Source of the DNA: Paenibacillus pinihumi DSM 23905 = JCM 16419
Lineage (GTDB): Bacteria > Bacillota > Bacilli > Paenibacillales > Paenibacillaceae
DNA length: 64,000 nt
Direction: 5' to 3'
Assembly (NCBI RefSeq): GCF_000422505.1
Contig: NZ_AULX01000020.1
Coordinates: 1-64,000 of the forward strand
In this document: piece by piece, positions 51,496-59,714 of the stretch
How the letters are laid out: the number at the start of each line of letters is the position of its first letter
How positions within the stretch are numbered: the first letter of the stretch is position 1
Translations under genes and position numbers: made by a program
The notes under the pieces: model-generated
The model's database searches: none
Told to the model about the DNA's origin: nothing
What the model saw: the letters and a program-made list of their open reading frames with translations, nothing else

Positions 51496-53205
51496 TTATT
51501 TAGCTTTTCTGCCATACACCAGATACAAAGTAAGCGACGAAATGATCATCAGGATGACAGAGTATACGAATACCATAGCCTTGGCATCCACACTGACCTG
51601 ATCAGTGCTGCTGTTTTTAATCACGATGCCTAGCGGTTCAAATAATGGATGGTATAAAAATACTGCCAAATCGTAATCTGCCAGATGCCCGTTAAAGTTA
51701 AGCGCCAACACAGCCATAATCGAGGGAAATATAATGGGAAGCAGAACTCTTCTTAGTGTATAAAATGTCCCGGCCCCAAGATTTTTCGACGCATCCTCCA
51801 AGGAATGATCGATCGAGAAGAAAGCGGCTCTGAGCAGCCTTAATGTAAACGGGATTTGCACAATGACATAGCCGATTAACAGAATCCATACGGTCCCCGT
51901 CAGTACGTTGTTCAAAATGATAAGCTTCGGCGAATCATAGGTGATAATCAGACCAAGCGCAATCAGCGTTGACGGCAATAACCAGGGAATGAGCATCGCA
52001 TACTCTAATACCGTGGACAGTTTGTGATTGTATTTATGAAGAATTCGCGCTACAACGAGCGTCAGAATCACTACGATGACGGCTGAAACCGCTGAATATA
52101 CGATACTAACCAGGTATGGCTTGAAATCACTGGCCTGCGTGAACAGCTTGGCATAATTATCGAATGTAAAATGGTTCCAGGATAAGGTCGATGTCGTAAT
52201 GCTGTAGCTGTCTGAAAATGAGAATAATACAATAATAATAACCGGCATGACATATATCAAAAATAACAAGTATGCGATGGCGTGCACGATTGCATTGGCC
52301 AGCTTGTTATTAATTTTCTGCTTTTTAAGCTCCGACTTCACCTTGGAAATGGATACATAATGGCCGCCCTTTTCGATTTTTCTCATGACCGTAAGTAACA
52401 GAAGTGTAAAGACACCTAAAATAATGGCTAACAGGGCAGCCATGTCCCTGGAGGTCACGCTTTGGCCAAAGGATAAAATCATCGGATTAATCGTCTGAAA
52501 ATCTCTTCCTCCTAAAACGATCGGTGCCGAAACAGCACCCAGGCCTGTAAGGAACAGCAGGATCGTAACAGCGAATATCGTGGGCTTCAATACAGGGAAT
52601 ACGACTCTTCTTAATATGTAAAAGGTCGATGCCCCCATATTTCTGGCGGATTCAATGGTTTGATAATCCACTTTTTGAATCGCATTGGATAAGAAAATCA
52701 CATGATTGGAGGTAACGGCGAAGGTCATGACGAACAACACAGCCCAATACCCTTTGAACCAGGTGACATCCAGGGACGGGAAGAGCTGTACGAGAAAATT
52801 CGTAATGACGCCGTGATCCCCATAAATGAATTTATACCCGGAGACCAGGACAATGCCGCTGTAAATCAAAGTCGTCATATAGCCTAAACGTAGCAGCTTT
52901 GCCCCTCTAATATCAAAATAATCGGTTACCAGCACCAAAAAGATGCCCACAATATTGACAGTGACAACTAGCGAAACCGCGAGCACGACACTGTGAAGCA
53001 GACTTTTCAATGCACGTGAAGAATGGAGCAATTTTTGAAAGGGCTCCAATGACAACCGGCCATCTGCAAAAAAGGTCAGCTTGAGCAAATTCAGATTCGG
53101 ATATACGAGGAAGGCAACAATGAACCAGGTCAGAAAAATACCTATGATTATGCCGATCAGCTTTTTGGAGGATAATTGTCCTTTAATCTTATCTACTACA
53201 TTCAT
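51496..53205 (-). CDS. ABC transporter permease, double-length (FbpB/ThiP type)
   Basis: A 569-residue protein with about 12 hydrophobic helices in two BPD permease halves, each with an EAA-type loop: ESARNMGASTFYILRRVVFP (first half) and EDASKNLGAGTFYTLRRVLL (second half). This fused architecture is seen in FbpB/AfuB ferric-ion, ThiP thiamine and PhnU-like 2-aminoethylphosphonate transporters. The gene is 15 bases downstream of the ATPase gene. The adjacent phosphodiesterase suggests a phosphorylated glycerol compound or phosphonate as substrate rather than iron; this is inference from context. Confidence 0.9.
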   Translation of the reverse strand: MNVVDKIKGQLSSKKLIGIIIGIFLTWFIVAFLVYPNLNLLKLTFFADGRLSLEPFQKLLHSSRALKSLLHSVVLAVSLVVTVNIVGIFLVLVTDYFDIRGAKLLRLGYMTTLIYSGIVLVSGYKFIYGDHGVITNFLVQLFPSLDVTWFKGYWAVLFVMTFAVTSNHVIFLSNAIQKVDYQTIESARNMGASTFYILRRVVFPVLKPTIFAVTILLFLTGLGAVSAPIVLGGRDFQTINPMILSFGQSVTSRDMAALLAIILGVFTLLLLTVMRKIEKGGHYVSISKVKSELKKQKINNKLANAIVHAIAYLLFLIYVMPVIIIVLFSFSDSYSITTSTLSWNHFTFDNYAKLFTQASDFKPYLVSIVYSAVSAVIVVILTLVVARILHKYNHKLSTVLEYAMLIPWLLPSTLIALGLIITYDSPKLIILNNVLTGTVWILLIGYVIVQIPFTLRLLRAAFFSIDHSLEDASKNLGAGTFYTLRRVLLPIIFPSIMAVLALNFNGHLADYDLAVFLYHPLFEPLGIVIKNSSTDQVSVDAKAMVFVYSVILMIISSLTLYLVYGRKAK

Positions 53206-53220
53206 CGCAGGTTGTTCCTC

Positions 53221-54234
53221 CTAAAATTGCATGATGTCACTAGAATGAAGATACAGATCGAGCTCATCACCTATTGAATAGATGGTCATGCCGTCCTCTT
53301 TTTCAATATTTTTAATGACAGCCCCATCGATATCAAACGCATACTTTGTATAGAGGCCAAAATATTCAATGTCCACGACTTTGGCTTTTAACTGAATAAA
53401 GTCCTTGCCCGTATCTTTAAGAGCTGTATGCACTCTCTCCGTTCTCACGTATGCAGCCTTCTTCAAATCAAACGGTTTGGCGGATTGAAGGTTTATTTTC
53501 TCCAAAACAGGCTGCGCCAGTTTATTGATGTCCCCGATGAAGTTGCATACAAATTCAGTAGCCGAATAATTGTAGATGTCATAAGGCGTACCTGCCTGTT
53601 CCACAATTCCTTTATTAAAAACAGCAATTCGATCCGACAGCGTCAGCGCTTCTTCCTGATCATGCGTAACATAGATCGTCGTAATTCCGAATGCCTTTTG
53701 AATTCGTTTCAGCTCTTTCCTCAATTGAACACGCAGGCTTGCATCCAGATTGGACAGCGGCTCATCCATGACCAGAATACTTGGCTTTAATACCAGTGCT
53801 CTTGCAATGGCCACACGCTGCTGCTGCCCGCCTGATAATTCAGAAACCTTCTTCATTAATTGCTCATCGTTTAAATCAACCTTGTCGGCAATATCTCTTA
53901 CTTCATCATCGATTTGTTTTTTGGTCATTTTTTTCACTCGTAATCCGAACGCAATATTCTCATACACATTCATCGTTGGAAACAAGGCATAATTTTGAAA
54001 CACCATGCTGATTTCTCTTTTTTCCACGGGTACGTTCGTAATATCCGCGCCTTTAACAAAGATTGAACCGCTTGTAGGCGTGACGAATCCGACCAAACTT
54101 CTTAGCGTTGTTGTTTTGCCGCATCCGGAGGGTCCCAATAACGTGAAAAACTCGCCTTCCTTTACCTCAAGATTCAAATTTCTAATCGCTGCAAAATTCC
54201 CGTAGTTAATTTCTATGTTTTTAAATTCAATCAT
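53221..54234 (-). CDS. ABC transporter ATP-binding protein (FbpC/AfuC/PotA type)
   Basis: A ~337-residue ATPase. Walker A is GPSGCGKTTTLR, the Q-loop ISMVFQNYALFPTMNVYENI, the signature SELSGGQQQRVAIARALVLK, and Walker B SILVMDEPLSNLDASLR. A C-terminal TOBE-like regulatory domain (about 240-337) contains FIQLKAKVVDIEYFGLYTKY. The ATG at 54234 follows AAGGAG. It energises the double-length permease immediately downstream. Confidence 0.92.
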   Translation of the reverse strand: MIEFKNIEINYGNFAAIRNLNLEVKEGEFFTLLGPSGCGKTTTLRSLVGFVTPTSGSIFVKGADITNVPVEKREISMVFQNYALFPTMNVYENIAFGLRVKKMTKKQIDDEVRDIADKVDLNDEQLMKKVSELSGGQQQRVAIARALVLKPSILVMDEPLSNLDASLRVQLRKELKRIQKAFGITTIYVTHDQEEALTLSDRIAVFNKGIVEQAGTPYDIYNYSATEFVCNFIGDINKLAQPVLEKINLQSAKPFDLKKAAYVRTERVHTALKDTGKDFIQLKAKVVDIEYFGLYTKYAFDIDGAVIKNIEKEDGMTIYSIGDELDLYLHSSDIMQF

Positions 54235-54368
54235 GGTTCCCACTCCTTGCGTCCTTTGCATACGAATTCGAATAAAATAACACTCGTGCAGGCGGGTTCC
54301 GCTCTGCTTGTCCGTTATAGAACTTGTCCATAATCAGAACCCGCTGCATGAATGTCCTTTATAAAAAT

Positions 54369-55472
54369 CTACGGCAGCAGCTCAAGCTCAATTTTTTCGA
54401 TCCATTTATCCATATTTTTCGCAACAAACTGCCAGTCTATTTGCTGTGTTTTCAATGAAGCATCCAAATCCTTAATATCTTTAGGGGCGGCTTCCAGAGC
54501 CTTTTCATTGGCTGGCAGACTGGAGAACTTTTTGGCCCATTCCCCTTGAACCTCAGCGCTTCCGAACCAGTCAACAAATTGTTTGGCTGTATCCAAATTT
54601 TTGCTTCCTTTAACAATTGCAACGTGCTCTACAATATAAGGAACACCGATTTCCGGCTTAACAACTCCAGCTTTGACGCCATACTGTTCCTCACGGGATT
54701 GAATGCCGCTTGACCACATCGGGCCAAACGGGGTTTTTCCGCTGGCCAGATTCGCATAGAAATCTTCACCTTCGGCCTGATGGTAGCCGAATTTCAAATA
54801 ATCCCGGATTTCATCCCAGCCCTCCTGGGAAATGCCGTACTGGCCGTTCGGATCCTGATAGCGTACCAGAATACCTGCAAGCACCGCTCTTGTAGTTCCG
54901 CCTCCAAATGTCGAAGGGGCATCATATTTCCCGTGGTATTCGGCCTTTTTCCAGAGATCGGTCCAATCCTTGGGCGCCGTTTTTTCATCGAACAGCTTCG
55001 AATTATATATCAGCACAATGGCTTGCTTTACCAGTGCATGGTAATAATCTTCCTTGTCGTTCAAGCCTTCGGCAACTTCCGATGCCCACACCGGCTTATA
55101 CGCCTCCAGCAGGCTTTGTTCTTTAAAATTCTCATAATTGATGGTGCTTAATCCAAATACAACATCTGCAACCGGGTTGTTTTTTTCAGCGATTAGACGA
55201 TTTGCGATATCCCCGCCGCCAGCTTCAACGAAGTCCAGCTTGAATCCATTTGCCAATGCCTGTTCTTTCAGCCAATCGCCTCTTCCGTCAGATAAAGAGT
55301 TCGAATAGACAACAAGCGATTTTGTTCCATCCTTGCCGGCATCGGCAGATGTCGTCTTGCCAGGTGCTTGGCCGCCTTCACCTGAATTTGCCTGATTCGT
55401 ACTCGCACACCCCGATAACAGCAACGATGCAGACAAGACGAAGCTCAATACAATCAACAGTGGTTTTCTCAC
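54369..55472 (-). CDS. ABC transporter substrate-binding lipoprotein (FbpA/PhnS-like)
   Basis: A ~367-residue lipoprotein. The GTG at 55472, behind AAAGGAG, begins a signal peptide ending LLLSGCAS. The mature part reads LVVYSNSLSDGRGDWLKEQA, VEAGGGDIANRLIAEKNNPV, ADVVFGLSTINYENFKEQSL and VAIVKGSKNLDTAKQFVDWF, as in cluster D binding proteins of FbpA, ThiB and PhnS. The Tyr pair of iron-binding FbpA near the C-terminus is not evident (the end reads QQIDWQFVAKNMDKWIEKIE), so iron is unlikely. First gene of the three-gene importer operon; a LacI-type operator core lies ~113 bases upstream. Confidence 0.9.
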   Translation of the reverse strand: MRKPLLIVLSFVLSASLLLSGCASTNQANSGEGGQAPGKTTSADAGKDGTKSLVVYSNSLSDGRGDWLKEQALANGFKLDFVEAGGGDIANRLIAEKNNPVADVVFGLSTINYENFKEQSLLEAYKPVWASEVAEGLNDKEDYYHALVKQAIVLIYNSKLFDEKTAPKDWTDLWKKAEYHGKYDAPSTFGGGTTRAVLAGILVRYQDPNGQYGISQEGWDEIRDYLKFGYHQAEGEDFYANLASGKTPFGPMWSSGIQSREEQYGVKAGVVKPEIGVPYIVEHVAIVKGSKNLDTAKQFVDWFGSAEVQGEWAKKFSSLPANEKALEAAPKDIKDLDASLKTQQIDWQFVAKNMDKWIEKIELELLP

Positions 55473-55584
55473 GTGTGTGTACTCCTTTGTTGGTTGAATT
55501 TCATTCTTTTCCAAGTTCTTTTCCACGCTAATCAACTGTCTCAGACATGAACAACAGATCGCTTCTTTTAGGCACCTCCTCAAA

Positions 55585-55598
55585 ATTGGAACGTGTCA
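55585..55598 (-). promoter_or_regulatory. LacI-type operator upstream of the importer operon
   Basis: On the minus strand this reads ATGACACGTTCCAA, identical over 13 bases to the site at 58037-58049. The half-palindromic TTGxxACGTxxCAA layout with a central CG is typical of LacI-family operators. It precedes the binding-protein gene. Confidence 0.65.
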
Positions 55599-55723
55599 TT
55601 TTCTCTCTTCAGTCCCCATTATAGGTATCGCCATTCTCACCGTCAATAAGGCTACAAACAATTAACATGCGTTTTACAATCGCTTTACATACCGGATTTT
55701 TGAACCAAAGAATGTTCCCGCAA

Positions 55724-55760
55724 CAAAAAAAATGACCGTCCCTGATGAGGACGATCATGA
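55724..55760 (-). terminator. Terminator after the LacI/SBP regulator gene
   Basis: On the minus strand ATGATCGTCC pairs with GGACGGTCAT (one G-T pair) and is followed by eight T. It separates the regulator from the importer operon transcript. Confidence 0.8.
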
Positions 55761-55767
55761 ATTGGAA

Positions 55768-57939
55768 CTAACTTTTGGAGTCATGGAAGAATACGGATAA
55801 ATCATGATTGATTTGATCAATGGCCTGCTCTGCATCTATAGCACCGCTTAACACACGTTCAATTTGCTGGCCTACGATTTGTTCGAATTGCTTCGCATTG
55901 AACCCTTTGCCGTCTGAAAATTTCGTGTCACGCACACCTGCAAAATTTGTTTTGCTCACTTCATAGAGCCAAGGATACAGTGCGCTTATCGTTTGATTAT
56001 TGCTTACTTTGGCATTGGCCGTTGTTCCCCCAAGCAAACTGATTTGTTCGGCGATTTCAATGGTGTTGACCCAATTTAAAAAGCGCACGGCCTCATCCAG
56101 CTTGTCCGTATACTTGGAAATGCCGATTACCCCTCCACCCAATAACGGATTATTGCCGGGCACAGGAGCTGAGCCGATAAAATTGCCGAAATCACTATGT
56201 GCAATTCTGGAGACGTGGTTCATAAACCCGATCACCATGGCGGTTTCACCTCTGGCAAAGCTGTTGACCGCCTCTCCCCACCACGTTTCATCAAGCTGCT
56301 GGGCGACACTGACCACTTCCAGGTAGCTGCCGAGCGCTTTGACCGCTTTCTTTTTATTCAATTCCATCCCTTTATCACGGACCAGCTTGCCGTTGAGTGC
56401 ATAATACCTGGTCAGAAATTCCAGAGCAATGAGCTCCGGCTTGCCCAATGTTACACTGGCCCCATACGCTGTCGGGGACGGTACAAACTGCGAGCGGGAA
56501 AAAAACTGGACCAATTCATTATACGCTTCAAAATCCTTAGGCAGGGACAGCTGTTTTTTATACTTCTCATAATACATGCGTTTAATCTTTGGGTCTTCAA
56601 ATAAATCCTTGCGATAGAACAGCATTTGGATACTCGGGTCAAAAGGAATCGCATAGATGGTCTCTTCAATTTGTGAGTAATTATTTTTGATTTGCTGGGG
56701 AAGCTCATCAATGAGCTGATCCAGCTGGCGGTTCAAATGTATCAATGGCTGAAAAATATCTTTCCCGAACCACGGGAGCCACGCCATATCCATCCGGATT
56801 ACATCATAGTCGTGAATATCCGCTTTATCATTGATGATTTGATAAATCTCATCATAGGACTTGATCGTCAAGGATGCTTTGATGCCTGTAGTCTTTGTAA
56901 AATGCGGCAGCAGCTTTAAGAGTGCATCAGTTGTCGGACTTGTCACCGTCAAAATCGAAAGCGAGCGTTCCTTATTCTCTTGAGTGGTAATGTCCCAATG
57001 CCTGATTCCGTCATTCTCCAAAAGGATTTTATTTTTAATTTTATAATTCTGGTTGACCTGATTGATGAGCAAATTCGCAATTTCGCGTCCCAGCAATTGA
57101 TAATTTTGATGATAGACCATAAGTTTGTCTACATACATAGGCTGTACAGCCCCAAGACTTAAAATATTGGGCGCGGCCTGTACCGATCCAAAAACATGCG
57201 CCGTTTTCAATAAATAAGCTTTACTCAGACTTGAAGTCACAATAATTTCGGGAAGTTCCTCCTGGAACAGTTCAAACGACTTTTCATAGGACTGGTTCAA
57301 AGGCACATGAATGATTTTCACATCCTGCCCCTTTAAATGCTGTGCGATCGCATCGGCAAATGTTTTTTCATTGGAAAATTTGACTTCATCCGAGAAAATG
57401 CCAACCGAGCCATATTGGTTGTCCGTTATGAATGTTCCGATTTCTGCTCCTGCTTTATGAAAATCAAAAGAAATAAATTTCTCGGCATTGGGCAGCTCCC
57501 GGTTGACAAAGAGGATATTTTCTCTTGGAATGCTCATTTCCGAATAATATTCATTGGCATTATCCAGACAGGAAATCGTCACAATTCCCGTTACACGTTC
57601 TTCTGCAATTTCCTTAATCACATTTTTCTCGTTATTCGGCAGATCATGAGTTGTATATAAGTGGGTACGATATCCCAGTTTCGTTAGTGCCGTATCTAAA
57701 CCCCTATACATTTGCGCATATTCTTCAGACTCGATGCTGGGAATGATAATGGATACGGAATTGGTTGCGCCTGATCTTAAAGATTTCGCTTTATAGTTGA
57801 TTTTGTATCCTAATTTCCGGGCTGCTTCTTCAACCAATTGAATCTTTCGTACACTTACGTTTCCTTTGCCGTTTAACACATTCGAGACTGTGCCATGTGA
57901 TACCCCTGCTTCTCTTGCGATATCTTTAATCGTTGGCAT
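55768..57939 (-). CDS. LacI family regulator fused to a solute-binding-protein domain
   Basis: A 723-residue three-part regulator. Residues ~1-48 are a LacI headpiece (MPTIKDIAREAGVSHGTVSN). About 60-325 is a LacI-type periplasmic-binding-like domain (NSVSIIIPSIESEEYAQMYR, then KEIAEERVTGIVTISCLDNA). About 330-715 is a second ligand domain of the extracellular sugar-binding type (MLFYRKDLFEDPKIKRMYYE, ARGETAMVIGFMNHVSRIAH, LLGGGVIGISKYTDKLDEAV and AVRFLNWVNTIEIAEQISLL). There is no signal peptide, so the whole molecule is cytosolic. It is divergent from the phosphodiesterase and upstream of the importer, both with the same operator core. Two effectors could thus be integrated. Confidence 0.9.
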   Translation of the reverse strand: MPTIKDIAREAGVSHGTVSNVLNGKGNVSVRKIQLVEEAARKLGYKINYKAKSLRSGATNSVSIIIPSIESEEYAQMYRGLDTALTKLGYRTHLYTTHDLPNNEKNVIKEIAEERVTGIVTISCLDNANEYYSEMSIPRENILFVNRELPNAEKFISFDFHKAGAEIGTFITDNQYGSVGIFSDEVKFSNEKTFADAIAQHLKGQDVKIIHVPLNQSYEKSFELFQEELPEIIVTSSLSKAYLLKTAHVFGSVQAAPNILSLGAVQPMYVDKLMVYHQNYQLLGREIANLLINQVNQNYKIKNKILLENDGIRHWDITTQENKERSLSILTVTSPTTDALLKLLPHFTKTTGIKASLTIKSYDEIYQIINDKADIHDYDVIRMDMAWLPWFGKDIFQPLIHLNRQLDQLIDELPQQIKNNYSQIEETIYAIPFDPSIQMLFYRKDLFEDPKIKRMYYEKYKKQLSLPKDFEAYNELVQFFSRSQFVPSPTAYGASVTLGKPELIALEFLTRYYALNGKLVRDKGMELNKKKAVKALGSYLEVVSVAQQLDETWWGEAVNSFARGETAMVIGFMNHVSRIAHSDFGNFIGSAPVPGNNPLLGGGVIGISKYTDKLDEAVRFLNWVNTIEIAEQISLLGGTTANAKVSNNQTISALYPWLYEVSKTNFAGVRDTKFSDGKGFNAKQFEQIVGQQIERVLSGAIDAEQAIDQINHDLSVFFHDSKS

Positions 57940-58035
57940 CTCAACCGTTGACCTCCCTAAATATGCCTCAACATTGTCCCTTCCATCTTAACTTATTTTA
58001 GTCTGTACGAAAACAAGCATTGCATACTTTCAATA

Positions 58036-58065
58036 TTGACACGTTCCAAATTTAGATGTTACGAT
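58036..58065 (+). promoter_or_regulatory. Promoter and LacI-type operator of the phosphodiesterase gene
   Basis: TTGACACGTTCCAA (58036-58049) contains both a -35 box (TTGACA, 58036-58041) and the operator core shared with 55585-55598. A plausible -10 (TTACGAT, 58059-58065) follows 17 bases after the -35. A bound repressor would block the -35. Confidence 0.65.
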
Positions 58066-58102
58066 GGCGATAGTTCAAATCAGAGATGAGGATGGGAGCC
58101 TT

Positions 58103-58963
58103 ATGACAGGAAAAAAAGAATATTTGGACATGAACAGCTTGTTGAATCAAAAACTGGATGAGCTTCAAGTTTTAATTGCCGTACACCGGGGAAGCCCTGG
58201 CGGCAATATAATTGAGAACACCATTCCCGCTTTTAAGGCTGCAATTCAGCAAGGCGGAGATATCATTGAACTCGATGTGATTCAATCCACAGACGGATTG
58301 TTTTATATTTTCCATGACGGAATGGAGGACAAGCTTTTCCACGAGCACGATAATATTAAAACGATGGACTCGGCCCGAATTCAGAATCTGGAGTACGTCA
58401 ACAGCAATTATCAAAGAGTGAACTATAAAGCAGACCGCCTGGAGGATGTTCTTGCCTGCTTTGAAGGCCAAACTGTCATGATCAATATCGACAGAGCATG
58501 GGATTATTGGACTGAGCTGCTGCCTGTCCTCGACCAATTTCAGGTTGCCCGGCAAATCCTGTTAAAAGGGCCCGTCATCAAGGAGCAACTGGCATTCCTG
58601 AACGACTATGGGACGAAATATATGTTCATGCCAATCGTGCATTCCGTGGAAGACATTGAACTGACGTTAAGCTATCCAAATCTCAATGTAGTGGGCATCG
58701 AGTTGATTGCAGATACCAAGTCCCATCCTTTATTTCAGGATGACGTTATCCAGCGGCTGCACAGCTTGGACTTATTTGTATGGGTGAACGCAATTACGCT
58801 GGATGACAATGTAGTCCTGTATGCGCGGTTGGATGACGATGTATCCGTTATTCAAAACCCTGACCTGGGATGGGGAAAATTGTTTGAAAAGAAGATTGAT
58901 ATTATTCAGACGGATTGGCCTGCTATTCTGGCAGCTTACCGCAGCAGAAAATTAGGAATTTAA
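58103..58963 (+). CDS. Glycerophosphodiester phosphodiesterase (cytosolic)
   Basis: A ~286-residue GDPD, TIM-barrel enzyme that hydrolyses glycerophosphodiesters to glycerol-3-phosphate and an alcohol. Metal and catalytic residues are in AVHRGSPGGNIIENTIPAFK (His-Arg and Glu-Asn-Thr) and DIIELDVIQSTDGLFYIFHD (Glu, Asp and the second His). No signal peptide, in contrast to GlpQ-type enzymes. The ATG at 58103 follows GATGGGAG; an upstream frame would overlap the promoter. It shares its regulator-binding site with an importer operon, suggesting uptake followed by internal hydrolysis. Confidence 0.9.
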   Translation: MTGKKEYLDMNSLLNQKLDELQVLIAVHRGSPGGNIIENTIPAFKAAIQQGGDIIELDVIQSTDGLFYIFHDGMEDKLFHEHDNIKTMDSARIQNLEYVNSNYQRVNYKADRLEDVLACFEGQTVMINIDRAWDYWTELLPVLDQFQVARQILLKGPVIKEQLAFLNDYGTKYMFMPIVHSVEDIELTLSYPNLNVVGIELIADTKSHPLFQDDVIQRLHSLDLFVWVNAITLDDNVVLYARLDDDVSVIQNPDLGWGKLFEKKIDIIQTDWPAILAAYRSRKLGI

Positions 58964-58977
58964 TTGAAATATTATAA

Positions 58978-59022
58978 AAACGCCACTCTCATTCTTTCAA
59001 AGAAAGAGAGTGGCGTTTTTGT
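58978..59022 (+). terminator. Terminator after the phosphodiesterase gene
   Basis: AACGCCACTCTC pairs with GAGTGGCGTT, with an inner CTTTC/GAAAG stem, then TTTTTG. Confidence 0.9.
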
Positions 59023-59170
59023 TCGTGCAGGAATACTCATCGTCTACATCATCCCAATTTAAGGATTGTATGTGCGCTTGTCAATTTACGCATTATACTC
59101 TGGGGCGAAAAGTTGGCTTCGTCTAAAACTAGTACAGTATGCGGCAAGCGGCTAAAGGATGGTGTTTGAC

Positions 59171-59698
59171 ATGGAGAGCAGTACAGTATTTTATTTGGCC
59201 CGGCACGGAAAAGCCGTTTCCAATGCGAAGGATGCTCCACTAAGCGCAGAAGGAATCACGCAGGCAGAGATGCTCGCTGAGTTCTTAGCCTCCATTGAGG
59301 GCCTGCAAATTGCCCGCCTGATTTCCAGTTCTTATTTGCGGGCTTGGCAAACGGCGGAAATAATTGAACGGAAGCTTGGAATAAAGCTTGAACCCCCGGA
59401 GAGCCGGCTTCGTGAACAAGGAGTAAGAGGTTTTGACGAGGAGGAGAGTGAGGAACAGGTCATTATGCGAGTTGCGAATCTGATGGAGCAATTACGCCAT
59501 AGCGGACATCATTCCTTTCTTCTCGTTACCCATCGGCTAACCCTTACTTTATTGCTCCGCCACTATGCCCCTGAATTTGTATTAGGTACTGTAACATCCC
59601 CGGATCTGTACACTCTGACATTCCGTGATGGCGCATCACCGGAAGCCGGACGACTATGGATTCCAAATCAGCAGCCTGAAGTTTTATCAAAATTATAA
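59171..59698 (+). CDS. Histidine phosphatase family protein
   Basis: A ~175-residue phosphoglycerate-mutase-like (histidine phosphatase) protein. The catalytic motif is LARHGKA (RHG) near residue 11; the second histidine is in LVTHRLTL near 117, and RLISSSYLRAWQTAEIIERK is the conserved loop. It may dephosphorylate sugar phosphates, cobalamin precursors or protein phosphohistidine; none is specified. The ATG at 59171 follows AAAGGATGG. It is 16 bases upstream of the next gene, so the two are probably co-transcribed. Confidence 0.88.
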   Translation: MESSTVFYLARHGKAVSNAKDAPLSAEGITQAEMLAEFLASIEGLQIARLISSSYLRAWQTAEIIERKLGIKLEPPESRLREQGVRGFDEEESEEQVIMRVANLMEQLRHSGHHSFLLVTHRLTLTLLLRHYAPEFVLGTVTSPDLYTLTFRDGASPEAGRLWIPNQQPEVLSKL

Positions 59699-59714
59699 GA
59701 TATCGGAGGAACAC

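Noticed and set aside
51496-55472. Ferric-iron uptake as the role of the FbpABC-like importer
   Set aside because: The binding protein lacks the C-terminal tyrosine pair typical of FbpA, and the operon is linked by a shared operator to a glycerophosphodiester phosphodiesterase, so an organophosphate substrate is more likely.
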